NCBI RefSeq assembly: GCF_963678635.1
Contig: NC_087063.1
Location: 38,826,759-38,890,758, forward strand
Length of the DNA stretch: 64,000 bases
DNA from: Symsagittifera roscoffensis
Lineage: Eukaryota > Xenacoelomorpha > Acoela > Convolutidae
Direction of reading: 5' to 3'
Made by a program: the position numbers and the translations under genes. The notes beneath the pieces were generated by a model. The model had not been told where the DNA came from, did no database searches, and saw only the letters and a program-made list of their open reading frames with translations. The first letter of the stretch is position 1. Each line of letters begins with the position of its first letter. Shown here in pieces: positions 50,979 to 61,400 of this stretch.

Positions 50979-51165
50979 GGCATCAAGCTATTCGAGAAAA
51001 AATTCTCTGACCTCAATTAGTAACACTTAATCAGAATATTACTATAATTATAAAAAGATTTAATTTGAAACAAACTATTGCTATTAAAGGGGGTTAAATT
51101 ATTATGGGGTTATTCTGTTACGGGGTTATAAGTTAGGGGGGTGTGAGCATAATGGGTTAAATAAT
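50979..51165 (+). repeat. Dispersed ~215-bp repeat, copy 3 (runs into tandem array)
   Basis: GAGGCATCAAGC to GGGTTAAATAAT matches the other two copies up to the point where the 162-bp array begins. Confidence 0.7.
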
Positions 51166-51946
51166 AAATTCATGCCCCACACCAATAAATTCATGCCTTG
51201 TTTTCTTGAACCTTTTTGTGGGGTTAAATTTTCAACAAGAAAAAATACTTATTAAATTTTACTATTTTTATTATAACATTTTATCTGATATCTTCATGTA
51301 ATAAATTATAAATAATATCTAAATAATAAATTCATGCACCACACCAATAAATTCATGCCTTGTTTTCTTGAACCTTTTTGTGGGGTTAAATTTTCAACAA
51401 GAAAAAAATACTTATTAAATTTTACTATTTTTATTATAACATTTTATCTGATATCTTCATGTAATAAATTATAAATAATATCTAAATAATAAATTCATGC
51501 ACCACACCAATAAATTCATGCCTTGTTTTCTTGAACCTTTTTGTGGGGTTAAATTTTCAACAAGAAAAAATACTTATTAAATTTTACTATTTTTATTATA
51601 ACATTTTATCTGTTATCTTCATGTAATAAATTATAAATAATATCTAAATAATAAATTCATGCACCACACCAATAAATTCATGCCTTGTTTTCTTGAACCT
51701 TTTTGTGGGGTTAAATTTTCAACAAGAAAAAAATACTTATTAAATTTTACTATTTTTATTATAACATTTTATCTGATATCTTCATGTAATAAATTATAAA
51801 TAATATCTAAATAATAAATTCATGCACCACACCAATAAATTCATGCCTTGTTTTCTTGAACCTTTTTGTGGGGTTAAATTTTCAACAAGAAAAAAATACT
51901 TATTAAATTTTACTATTTTTATTATAACATTTTATCTGATATCTTC
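51161..51946 (+). repeat. 162/163-bp tandem array, about 4.9 units
   Basis: ATAATAAATTCATGC starts units at 51161, 51323, 51486, 51648 and 51811. Units are almost identical, differing by an A-run length and single bases. Each contains GTGGGGTTAAATT, similar to the adjoining dispersed repeat. Confidence 0.95.
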
Positions 51947-51969
51947 AACTTTTTTATCATCAAAAATTA

Positions 51970-52340
51970 CCTAAGATCAGGGAAGGATTTAGGGGGAGGG
52001 CGGTGGATAAGCCCCCTCCCTCAAGGCTTCGAACCCCTGCCGACCCAAAGGTTCCCGCCTTTGGTACCTTTTTTGATATCCATTATGGGTCGACCGACCC
52101 TTAATTTTTTCTATATGCGCCTTTGGCACAAATGTTTACAATCTTTGAGGGCGAGCGTGCCAAAAAAGCGAGTTTTGAATTTTTTGGTCAGAACATGGTT
52201 TTTAGTGCTTTAGGGGAGCTTTGAAAAATAATTTGATTGACCTAAAAAAAATAATCATCTGATTTTTGAATATTTTTTCAAGAATCCGCCCCCCCCCCTC
52301 GAAAAAATCCTAGATCGCCCATGCCTAAGATTCTTTTTGA
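51970..52340 (+). repeat. Dispersed CCTGCCGACCCAAGG repeat, copy 2
   Basis: Longer copy of the family seen at 46990-47165, including CCCTGCCGACCCAAAGG, GATATCCATTATGGG and a downstream GAGCGTGCCAAAAAAGCG part. Confidence 0.65.
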
Positions 52341-52507
52341 TCAAAATTTTTTTTCCGTATAAAAAATTAATTCAATGTTCTATAGCTAAAATTTTCTCCG
52401 ATTATTTTTAGCGACCAATGGATCCTTTAGCGACCCCTCTTTGTCAAGGCTGCTTGTATTGAAAGAAAGAGTTTTTGTTTTTAACGAGAGTAGTAATTTT
52501 TCAAGGA

Positions 52508-53864
52508 CATTACGAGGCCAAACTGTGCATTCTCTGCATTGTAAGCGGAACCCGCAACAGGCCAAAATCAGATTTACAGCGGAATCCGCAACATTGCTAC
52601 TTTTCTCCGATCTTCTTTGCTGTTTTGGATTCCACAAACCAATACCTAAATCATTGTACCGCTCAAAATTGCTCAAAAAGTAGGCAAATTTGCGAAATCC
52701 GCAATTGTATTTGCGGAATCCAGAACAGTTTGAGGAATCCACAAGCAAATGATAAAACTTTGTATCGTTAATTTGAGCTGTTGCAGAATCCGCAACTGTA
52801 AGTGGAATCCGCAAATTGTAAGTGGAATCCGCAAATTGTAAGGGGAATCCGCATTTTGTTTTTGGATTCTCTTTACATATATTTATTTGTGTAGTAGCCT
52901 TTAAAATTATATCTTTTAAATACATGATTTGAATTCACTAGAATAGAAATTGACTAGAATAGAAATTTATTAGAATAGATCAGTATTTGGGATCGATGAA
53001 ATCCCAAATACTGAACTAATTCGACGATTTGCTATGCGTTGGATTTCTTATCACTCTCAACCTAATGACTCCAAGTAATGGATATATTCCATATTTATTC
53101 CACATTATACCAGTTTTTGGGATTCTATCAATCCCAAATATTGACCAGTATTTGGGATCGATGGAATTCCAAATACTGACCTAATTTGGCGATATGCTGT
53201 GTGTTGTGTTTCCATACGCTCTCAACTCAATGACTACACTTACTGCATTTATTCGGCGTTATGCTTCCAAAATCAGTCATTGGGATTGACGCAATCCCGA
53301 ATACTGACCTAATTTGTCGATATGCTGCGTGTTCCATAGACTCTCAACTCAATGACTCCAAATTTTGAAATTGTTCGGTGTTGGGTTTCCAAAATACTAA
53401 AAGATGACATCCACCGATTTAGGTAACCAATGTTTTAAGACTTATTCGTGGATTTCGCTGACAGTGGCTAAGTCTTTGCTTTTAAATTCCGCATTGCTAG
53501 AGAAAATAATTCCAGCTCAGCTTTTAATTGTTCATGTGCAAGTTCAGTATTGAACAAAATTCGTAATCCACTTACAGTTAACGGAATCCAGTTTTATTTG
53601 CGGATTCCGCTAACATTTTGCGGAATCCACTTACAGTTGCGGAATCCAGAACAACTAGCTATAGTTGCTTGTTGCGGAATCCGCAACAAAAAAAATATGC
53701 CGACAAAATTTACGTTACAGGTATATGTATGTGGAATCCACTGAAATTTTGTTTGTGGAATCCAGTTACATTTTGGAACATATTTTAAGACTTGTCTCTG
53801 GAATTCAGGAACATACAGACACAACATTGTGCTCCTATCCAGTGCACAGTTCGGCCTCGTAATG
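52508..53864. mobile_element. 1.36-kb foldback element built from GCGGAATCC repeats
   Basis: Termini are inverted: CATTACGAGGCCAAACTGTGCA at the left, and its complement with one mismatch at 53843-53864. Both inner flanks (52545-52870 and 53560-53770) are arrays of a short (ca. 15-30 bp) unit around G(C/T)GGAATCC(G/A)C in mutually inverted orientation. The centre has three ~140-bp tandem units (see 52979-53400). This modular design resembles foldback (FB) transposons. No transposase is present. It lies just downstream of the channel gene. Confidence 0.7.
52979..53400 (+). repeat. Three tandem units each with a perfect-looking hairpin
   Basis: Units start near 52979, 53149 and 53272. Each opens with a palindrome such as CAGTATTTGGGAT...ATCCCAAATACTGA and continues CTAATTTGNCGATATGCTG...CTCTCAACTCAATGACT. 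Confidence 0.75.
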
Positions 53865-54057
53865 GAATGCCTGCAGCAGACCCGAGTGAAACGTTTTTCG
53901 CTTTTAAAACTAGCAAGACACCCAGTAACAACAGCCATATTGTTTTTTTTGATCAACAAATGAGGAAGCCATAATGTTTTTATGAGGAAACAAAATGGGA
54001 CAGAATTGAAAATATTGTGACTTAAAAAATGAACAAAGGAAGCTCCAAATGAAAAGT

Positions 54058-54299
54058 TTAATTCATTGCGAAATAGATGATGTGAACTATGAGAACTAAA
54101 CAGAGCATTATAACACCAAAAGTAAAATCGCATATGGCGCAGAGGTCTCGCCGTGTCTGCTTCTGCGACTCTTTGTTGAAATCGTCTGGACGTCTCTCGA
54201 TAGTTTCCCGAATCTCCAGATCATTCATTTCTATTATTTCTATTGGTATGTCAATATTTGTTTGAGCATCTGTCTTAGCCGATCGCGAAGAGTCTTTTC
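54058..54299 (-). CDS. Channel subunit terminal exon: M3-M4 loop, M4 and stop
   Basis: The acceptor is TTTTTAG. It encodes a short acidic/basic loop with a helical segment before M4 (ETIERRPDDFNKESQKQT), then M4 (TFGVIMLCLVLIVHIIYFAM), one more residue and TAA. The M3-M4 loop is only about 65 residues, short for a nicotinic subunit. Confidence 0.85.
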
Positions 54300-55618
54300 C
54301 TAAAAATCAAACATTATGCAGAGGAGAGTCTTCGCTGTTAGATGGCTCGTTAGAATACCCGGGCGGAGGTTGTGGTTGTATAATTACTTTAAGCCGTTTT
54401 CCAGACACCAGACAAAGTCTGGAAAGTCACAGACCTCGACCAGGGTAGTACCGCAAAACAACTAGTGAATGAGGCCATTGAAAATTCCAGGCTTGCATCT
54501 ATACTTTAGAGCCCTTTGTACAATTCGTAACAGGCGACAATTCGTAACAATAATTTAAGCGACAAACACTAATCTCTGCGCACTATTCCTCCTCATGCCG
54601 AATGTAAGTGCAGCGGAGCGCCATGTTACGAGTTAATCTTTTGTTACGAATTGTCGCTGATGTTAGCTAAAGGATGCTACTTCTTACTTTTGATGATTCT
54701 GCGGTAGATTGATGTGAAGTCGTTGTGGAAGTAGTTGGTGATGGCACAGTTATACACAAGCGACATTCCAATCAGTCCAATTGTGACCAAAAAGTATTTG
54801 CCTGAAAGTATTCGTCTAGAAAAGATTTCCAATTTGCACATTTAGTGTCCCATCATAAGCCTTGTAATCTCCTATATATCATTCCCTTTAAACCCTTTAG
54901 GTGTCTTTATGCGTCGAAAATTAGCGTCTTTTTTAGGGTTCACTTGCTTTTATTAACATTGCTCATCAAATACTCTTTAAATTTTCTGCATACCAGTAAC
55001 TTTACCTAGTTTTGGGAAATGCAGCGATGAAGCTGGAAGGATACTGGACAGGATGAGTAGATTGACCACCTGAGCGAGCATGAGTGTCATTCCCAGACCG
55101 ATCTTCTCCCCACTTTCCACCGGAAGGAACACAGACAGCACGTTCAAAGCTACAAAATTGATAGAAAAAGAGGAGAAAGGAAGTAATCGGTAAAAACCTG
55201 GATGAAATTCAGTTGCAAGGTCTTCTATTTTTTTTCAAAATCTACTCAAGTATAAATATAATTATATTTTTTTGTGGAAAAAAGTGAGTTTATGGAGGAC
55301 TTCAAATGAAGAATTGCCGAAAATGGTTCTGTATTTTGACTCGCAAATAATCTTCATATTAGCTAACCACATGAACACAATCTTGAAATCTTAACTTGAT
55401 CGATATATAACACAACATGCGTAAAATACCCGTTAGCAAAGAGCAGGGAACGATTAGGGTGTTGATGAAGAAGGTGGATCGTCGCTTCATGTAGATTGTG
55501 TATCTGAGCATGGGGAACACAGTCTCTCGCCCACTGAATCTGTTCCGTGTGCTTTTCTCAGCTGACATTCTAACCACCTCCCACTGCGAGTTGGGAGCGT
55601 ATGCTCTCAAAATCAAGT
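54058..55618 (-). CDS. Nicotinic-acetylcholine-receptor-type Cys-loop channel subunit, last four exons (5' part not found)
   Basis: Exons 55430-55618, 55006-55149, 54688-54801 and 54058-54299 on the minus strand join in phase 1 throughout and give 229 codons ending in TAA. They encode the last ectodomain strand, M1, M2, M3, a short intracellular loop and M4. The pre-M2 GEK and absence of a Pro-Ala insertion predict a cation-selective pore. The paired vicinal Cys of alpha subunits, expected shortly before M1, is absent, so this is a non-alpha-type subunit. The ligand-binding domain exons should lie to the right but I could not identify them up to 64000. The protein is divergent from textbook subunits. 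Confidence 0.9.
54535..54657. mobile_element. 123-bp MITE-like element in the channel gene intron
   Basis: Perfect 17-bp terminal inverted repeats GCGACAATTCGTAACAA and TTGTTACGAATTGTCGC enclose 89 bp. A partial extra copy of the terminus (ACAATTCGTAAC) lies just outside at 54521. No clear target duplication. Confidence 0.7.
54688..54801 (-). CDS. Channel subunit exon: M3
   Basis: The acceptor is ATACTTTCAG and the donor is CAAAA|GTAAGA. It begins by completing the Gly of the conserved GKY that opens M3, then KYFLVTIGLIGMSLVYNCAI and a short NYFHNDF turn. It is the expected size and position for M3 of a nicotinic-type subunit. Confidence 0.88.
55006..55149 (-). CDS. Channel subunit exon: end of M1 region and M2 pore helix
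   Basis: The acceptor is TTTTGTAG and the donor is CTAG|GTAAAG. It encodes LNVLSVFLPVESGEKIGLGM, the TLMLAQVVNLLILSS part of M2, then ILPASSLHFPKL. The GEK intermediate ring and the Leu at 9' are kept. The 2' position is Gly where Ser/Thr is usual, 14' is Asn and the outer 20' position is Ser, not acidic. Confidence 0.92.
55430..55618 (-). CDS. Channel subunit exon: pre-M1 strand and M1
   Basis: The acceptor is TTTTCGCAG and the donor is ACGG|GTATTT. It encodes the WEVVRM strand typical of beta-9, a Cys-free loop where alpha subunits have CC, the MLRYTIYMKRRS segment before M1, and M1 with the hallmark FFINTLIVPCSLLT (conserved Pro-Cys). Entered in phase 1, so an upstream exon must exist. 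Confidence 0.92.
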
Positions 55619-57239
55619 CTGCGAAAATGAAAAAAAAAACAGCAACTTTTAGCAGGAGTGGCCATTTGGTGCAATTTTGGCACAGAAAAATCTGGTTACA
55701 ATAATTTGCACGAAAAAGGAAAAATTCGGAAAAAAATGAACTTTTTATCGTTTCTTTTGTGCGCGCGAAATTGCAAAAATTGCAAAAATTAAACTAACTT
55801 GGTCTTTTTCAATATATATTGTCGAACTTTTTTTTAGTTGACCCTTTTGATTTTCTGAGTTCTCCCGAATCACTATAAAGACCCCATTTTGAAAAAAAAA
55901 ACAAGCCAAAAAAAGTGTTTTTATGGACTTTATGGAAAGTTTTGACCAAAAAATGGCGTATTTTTGACGCGCGCTTCCCCCTCAAAATTAATAGATATTG
56001 GCGTCGAAGGCGCTCTTACAAAATTTTTAGGGTCCATCGCCAAAAATGGATATATTAATATTTACAAAGGGGGACCATTTCGGTCAGCAGGGGTTGAATC
56101 CGTGAGGGAAAGCGTCCGCCCCGCTCTCCTAAATAATGTCCGCCGGTATAATAATGTAAAGCAATTATGGCTTAAAAGCAATCAATAAGAGAGACTTTGC
56201 TCTAAAATAGTCACAAACCACAATTTGGAACCATTTTTCCAAAAAACTTTTTCACGGTTTGAACCAATAATATTCCTTTATAAGAGCTTAATTCCTAAGA
56301 TCGGCGCCAGATATAGTCACAAATCAAAGTTTCCGGCCCAGTTTTATTAAAACGGAGAATTTTTTGGAGATTTTTAAACGTCAATCAAATCACAAAAAGA
56401 ATCTTTATTTTGTGTATCTTCACATTGTCTCAAAAAGTAAATGGACTTTTTCCAAATTGATCTGGAAACAATTAAAAAACACCTTGTAACGTAAAATTTG
56501 TAACGTAAATTAGCGCGGAATCCGCACAGAGCGATGAAATCAAAGAAACTAGTAACCTTTTTGAAAAACTGTAAAAGAGATCCAAACTTTCTAAACCAAC
56601 TTTTATTCGATGCCCATAAGGGGCAGTTTGAACATCCAGGGCGTTGCCCTGATAAAAGAGCAGTCCCGTTCGCGTTTGTTATCACTTTATTAAGCTCGTT
56701 TTATCGCTTTCGCTTAAATTCTTTGATCGGCCGCATTCGCCTTAAGTCGGGCAATGCTATGATTATGGATAGCTTTGATATCAAGAAACACATCAAAAAC
56801 TTTATCTTCGAGCATCCTGTCACAGCTTGCTAACGCCCGGAGCAACAAACCTCTGCAAAACAATTCTTGACAAAAAAAAATTATTTTGACACAGGCAAAG
56901 CTGAGCTTCGCACCACTTGCGATACAACAATTATACAATGCAACAGAATGTGAAATTAGCATCGGAAGAAAATTCACCAAGCGGTAACGAAGCCGAAATT
57001 ACCTTAGCAGAAAATTTTTAAGCCAAAAAAAAATCAACGGGACTTACAAAAAAAGAGCAAATCCCCCTCGCCCTCAACACAAAAATAAAACACTTTAAAT
57101 TCTCGTCAAATGAACCGAAATGAGGCCACTAAGCAGATATAATACAAACCCAAACAAAATAAGACAAAAAAGAAGGAAAATAAAAAAAAAACGAAACGAA
57201 ACGAAATTCAACAATTTTTAACAACTCAAAAAACTCGAA
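55619..57239. other. Noncoding stretch upstream of the channel exons
   Basis: Contains an inverted copy of the CCTGCCGACCC repeat family (about 55930-56135), a copy of the dispersed palindromic motif (56628-56672) and a GC-richer patch (56590-56990) with short open frames on both strands that match no family I know. No ligand-binding-domain exon (Cys-loop, WxPD) could be recognised. Confidence 0.45.
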
Positions 57240-58690
57240 TTTATCGGAAATAACATCTGCATCCTTTGAGTGTACTCTGACAGCACCGATTACCAGGGTT
57301 GGTGAGTTCAGAATTTTTTTTAATTAGTTTTTTAAATTCAAAATTCGAAAAAACTTATAATCTTGAAATTTTTTTTATATCAAAGTTTATGATAAATTAA
57401 GAAACGTCACAACTCGAAAGCTAAAAGCAAATGAGCAGTAGCATTTGGACGCAAGATTTGCAACTTCTGAGAGTTCTCTGGCAGCCCCCAACTACAGGGT
57501 TCGGAATTTCAAATTTTGGAAAAAAAATTCAAACTTTCTGAAAATTTTTTCGAAAAATCACTAAAAAAGTCCCATCTGGAAAACTACAAATATTTGAGGA
57601 GTCAATTTTGGAGCCAAGATTGGTAGCAACTCCTGATAGTACTCTAACAGCCCCATACTAAAGGTTGGAATTTCAAATTTTGAAGAAAAAAAACTTAAGT
57701 TTTCTGAAAATGTTTTTTTTTTGAAAAAATCTGAAAAAATGTCATATCTCGAAGCCTTAAGGATTTTAGAAATCATATTTGAAAGCTAAACTTCCAATTC
57801 CTGGGAATAATCTAACAGAGCATTACTATAGATAGGAAAACTAAGAGCTTTGTTAAATTTTTTATACCTAATTTTTCTTAAAAATTTAGAAAAAAAATCC
57901 TGAAAAAACGTCATATCTCAAAAAGTACAAGAATTTGAGCAGCCATATTCATAGGCCAGATTTGCAACTCCCTGAGAGTAACCTACCATATTCCAATAAC
58001 ACGATTGATATCTTCAAAGTTTTGGAACTTTTTTTTAACATCTAATTTTTTTTTAATTTAGGAGAAAATCATAAAAAACGTCATATCTCGAAAACTATAA
58101 GGATTTGAGCAGTCTTATTGGAAGGCAAAAATCGTAACTCCTGAGAGTACCCTGACAGAGCCTCCTTACAGAGATGATAATTTCACAATTTGCGAAATTT
58201 TTTATACCTAATTTTTCTGAAAAAAAAATTTGAAAAAAATCCCTAAAAGCGTCCTATCTCAAAAACTACAAGAATTTGAGCAGCTGTATTCAGAGGAAAC
58301 ATTTGCAATCCCCTGAGAGTACCGTAACAGATTTTAATTAGAGGATTGAGATCTTCATACTTTCGGAATTTTTAAACATTTCAATTTTTTTGAAAATTTC
58401 GGAGAAAATCATAAAAAACGTCATATCTCGAATACTACAAGGATTTGAGCAGTCATATTTGGCGGCGAAATTCGCAACTCGTGAAAGTACCCTGACAGAG
58501 CCCCACTACAGAGATGGTAATTTCAACATTTGTGGAATTTTTTTATATCTAAGTTATCTTAAATTTTTTGAAAAAAAAATCCGAAAAAACGTCATATCTC
58601 GAACACTACAAGGATTTCAGCAGCTATAATCAGAGGCAAGAGTCGCAACCTCTGAGAGTACCCTCACAATATCCAACAGTATCCAACAGA
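57240..58690. repeat. Degenerate ~170-bp tandem array, about nine units
   Basis: The block (A)CGTCATATCTCGAAAACTAC followed by AAGGATTTGAGCAGTCATAT and CTCCTGAGAGTACCCTGACA starts units near 57405, 57567, 57741, 57911, 58079, 58248, 58419 and 58590, with a partial unit before. Units are well diverged, so the array is old. Short open frames in it are artefacts. Confidence 0.85.
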
Positions 58691-58724
58691 TGAAGTAAAC
58701 AGTGAATTAAACTGGAAATCGAAA

Positions 58725-59115
58725 AAAACTTAACCATTGCCATATACGATAAAGCTTAAGCGTGAAAAAATTCTTTTGTTAAACATGCAAAAAGAATACG
58801 TTGAAAAAGCTTAAACATGGCGAGATCGTGAAGCCCGCATTTAAATATATAAGAGAAAATATAAAAATTTAAAAATTAGGCGACGGGTAGACAGACAATC
58901 AAATTAATTAAAAAAGCAGACAGACACACTTAATTTGGCCTCGAAAAAAAATACTGAAAAATTAATGACCTTGCGGAAAATTGATTGAAAAATTTTCTTA
59001 AGCATTGCAATATATGATATCGCTTTAACATGAAAAAATTCTCCGTTAAACATGCAAAATTATTATGCTTAAACATGGGAGATAGCTGTCACTCGCATTT
59101 AAATATAGTATAGAT
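58725..59115. repeat. Direct duplication of a ~130-bp segment
   Basis: The segment with AACATGAAAAAATTCT, GTTAAACATGCAAAA and a closing CGCATTTAAATATA occurs at about 58730-58860 and 58990-59110 with clear divergence. Further diverged pairs (AGCAGCGGAAGAGTCTGATTACAC-like) occur at about 59305 and 59870. Confidence 0.55.
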
Positions 59116-61200
59116 TTTGGCATGATACAAATTAGTTTAGCACTTGAAGCTGTTTTTCTGGGTTTGCCATTCATCTCTGGATTTCACAACAACAAAAATG
59201 GAACAAAAAGTGTCCTTTTTGCGACTCTTACGACCATCTTGATCTCTGGCTGTTGCGAAACTTTCTTGCAAATCGCAAAAAAATGCAGATTGGCTTCGTA
59301 AGTCACTAGCAGCAGAAGAGTCTGATTACACTCTAATAACAAAGCTCCGAAAATGAAAAAAATAAATCAGCACTAGGAGCTATTTTTCTTACGATGAAAA
59401 AACAACAGCATTGGGAGCTGATTTTTTATTCTTTTTTTAAAAAATTTATCACTTTAATTAGTGTTATCGGACTATGCTGTCGCTTACTTGTAGAATCCTG
59501 GGATCAATATTTAAGGTTCTAAAATGAGAAAAATTCTGAAATTGTAAAAATTCTCAAATTGTATCTGTAAAAGATTTTCAAAATTGACGCGAAGCCCAAC
59601 AAGTACATTGTACCTTAAAATTTATAACGCAAATTAGTTGTGTCGCCTAATTTTAACAGAGAGCTAATATCGAAAAAATGATTGACAAGATAAAAATGAG
59701 TTTAATAGTTGAGTCTGCTTTTTGATTTTGCAATAACTCACAGCAGCAAAATATCAACAGACAATTCGTTGTTGCGAAATCGTCGATCAGGCAATTTTCT
59801 GTCTGTTGTTAAAATTTTTTTTTTACATATTGCAAAATGTAAAGTTTAGCCTCGTAAAGCACAAGCAGCGGAAGAGTCTGATTACACAAAGTCTATCAAC
59901 AAAGCTATCAAAATGAAAAGAAGGGGTGATTTTTCTTATGATAAGAAAGTTAGCCCCCGGGGCTGAAATTTTGTTTTTGTTTCAAACTTTGTCTGTTTGG
60001 CTAATGTATTCAGACTTCAAACTTCAAACTTTGTCTGTTTAGCTAATGTAATCAGACTAATCTGTCGTTCAATTTCGAAGCAGATGCGGATTCACATAAC
60101 ACTCTGGTTCACAGGAAGCTCTAATTTAAATGTCGATGGCTTAAACTGGTGAATTAAAAAGTAAAACGCTAAGGAGTGAGTGACTTCATACATTTCAATT
60201 AGACTGAAACAAATATTTATAAGAATTATCAAAACAATTTTTTTCTCAAAAAAAATTGTTTTCATTTTTTCATAAAGATTTGGACCAAAAACTTTAAGGG
60301 CGTTAACATACTATCAAACTAGATGCTGTGCGATTGTTTTACTTATAACTAAGCAAAAAAAGAAATCCTACGCCATAGTTGTTTTTTTTTGAGATTGATC
60401 GGTACCCCAAATGATTGCTCTGGAATATCACAGAGCGTTTTGTTTCTATACCAAACAAACAATCAGGTTAAAATTACGTTTTAAGTGAAATACGTTTTGC
60501 TGATTTCATTCAACTCGTATATCGATAAGAAAAGTTAGATGACTAATTAAATTCATTTTTTCAAAGTTACCGCAGTTTTAAAATTGAACCTAAAAATTTT
60601 AACATTTTTTTGTTTCAAAATACTTTCCGTAATTATAAGTCAGGTTTGCAGCTTTAACTTTTACTAGTTTTTCAAAACAATTTCAAAAATTAAGCAGGTC
60701 AGCTCATATATCAGGGCAAGGCCCTAAATGTTCCGATTGACCCTAAGACAGCATAAAATAGTTTTTTTTGCAAATACAAATCCCAAAAAATCAAAAACTT
60801 TGAAAATGGACAAAATGAAACATTACGTGTGAAAATTTAAGAAGAAAACGAAATTATTCCGACCAACATATTTTACATATTTTCCATTTGAAACGGTTTT
60901 TGCCGCGTGAGATGGTTCATCACGCATGAAAAAATTGCGTTACGCTTTCAGCAAGATAAATAAACGTGACAAAAAACTTGAAGGTTAACATCTTCAAAGG
61001 GTTACACATTTTTTTGGTACAAATGATCATTTTGATCAGCAAAATTTGATTGAATAAAAAAGCCACCCTAAGCAAATACAATCCACATTTCTTCGAATGT
61101 TGCAACAGCAAGATTGCTCATATCAAGCACAATTTCTGAATGCTATAAAAAGCATCTAATAATGATGATATCAGTAGTATGCATATAGTGCGTTAGGATC
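59116..61200. other. Noncoding stretch
   Basis: Diverged repeats in the first 900 bases, a copy of the dispersed palindromic motif at 60700-60740 and a decayed one near 61100-61140. No exon recognised. Confidence 0.5.
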
Positions 61201-61217
61201 GGGGGGGGGGGGGGGGG
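61201..61217 (+). repeat. Run of 17 G
   Basis: A pure G17 tract, rare in this AT-rich sequence. It is followed within 20 bases by the minisatellite at 61235-61400. Length may be uncertain in assemblies. Confidence 0.95.
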
Positions 61218-61234
61218 TTGTCATACATGGATGA

Positions 61235-61400
61235 CCATTAGGTATAAATCATAATGGTCACCATGTATTAAATGATCAGCAATGGTCACCATGTAATAAT
61301 CCTAATTGTCACCAAGTATAATTTTATACCTAATGGTCACTATGTAAAAATCCTAATTGTCACCATGTATAATTTTATACCTAATAGTCCTCATGTAAAA
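61235..61400 (+). repeat. Minisatellite with CCTAATGGTCACCATGTA units
   Basis: At least six imperfect units of (CCTAA)TGGTCACCATGTA, in part arranged as ~67-bp higher-order units with TATAATTTTATA. The core GGTCACCATG contains the palindrome GGTCACC/GGTGACC. Confidence 0.8.

Noticed and set aside
52386..52925. 179-codon minus-strand frame
   Set aside because: It runs through the GCGGAATCC repeat array of the foldback element, and its internal repetition explains the openness.
53594..54133. 179-codon minus-strand frame overlapping the channel stop exon
   Set aside because: Out of frame with the M4 exon and mostly composed of the GGAATCC repeat array, so it is a chance frame.
56534..56980. 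Opposed open frames on both strands in a GC-richer patch
   Set aside because: Neither matches a channel ectodomain or a known transposase, and one runs through a dispersed palindromic motif.
57240..58690. CRISPR-like array
   Set aside because: Units are 170 bp, diverged throughout and have no alternating spacer structure. The DNA is eukaryotic.
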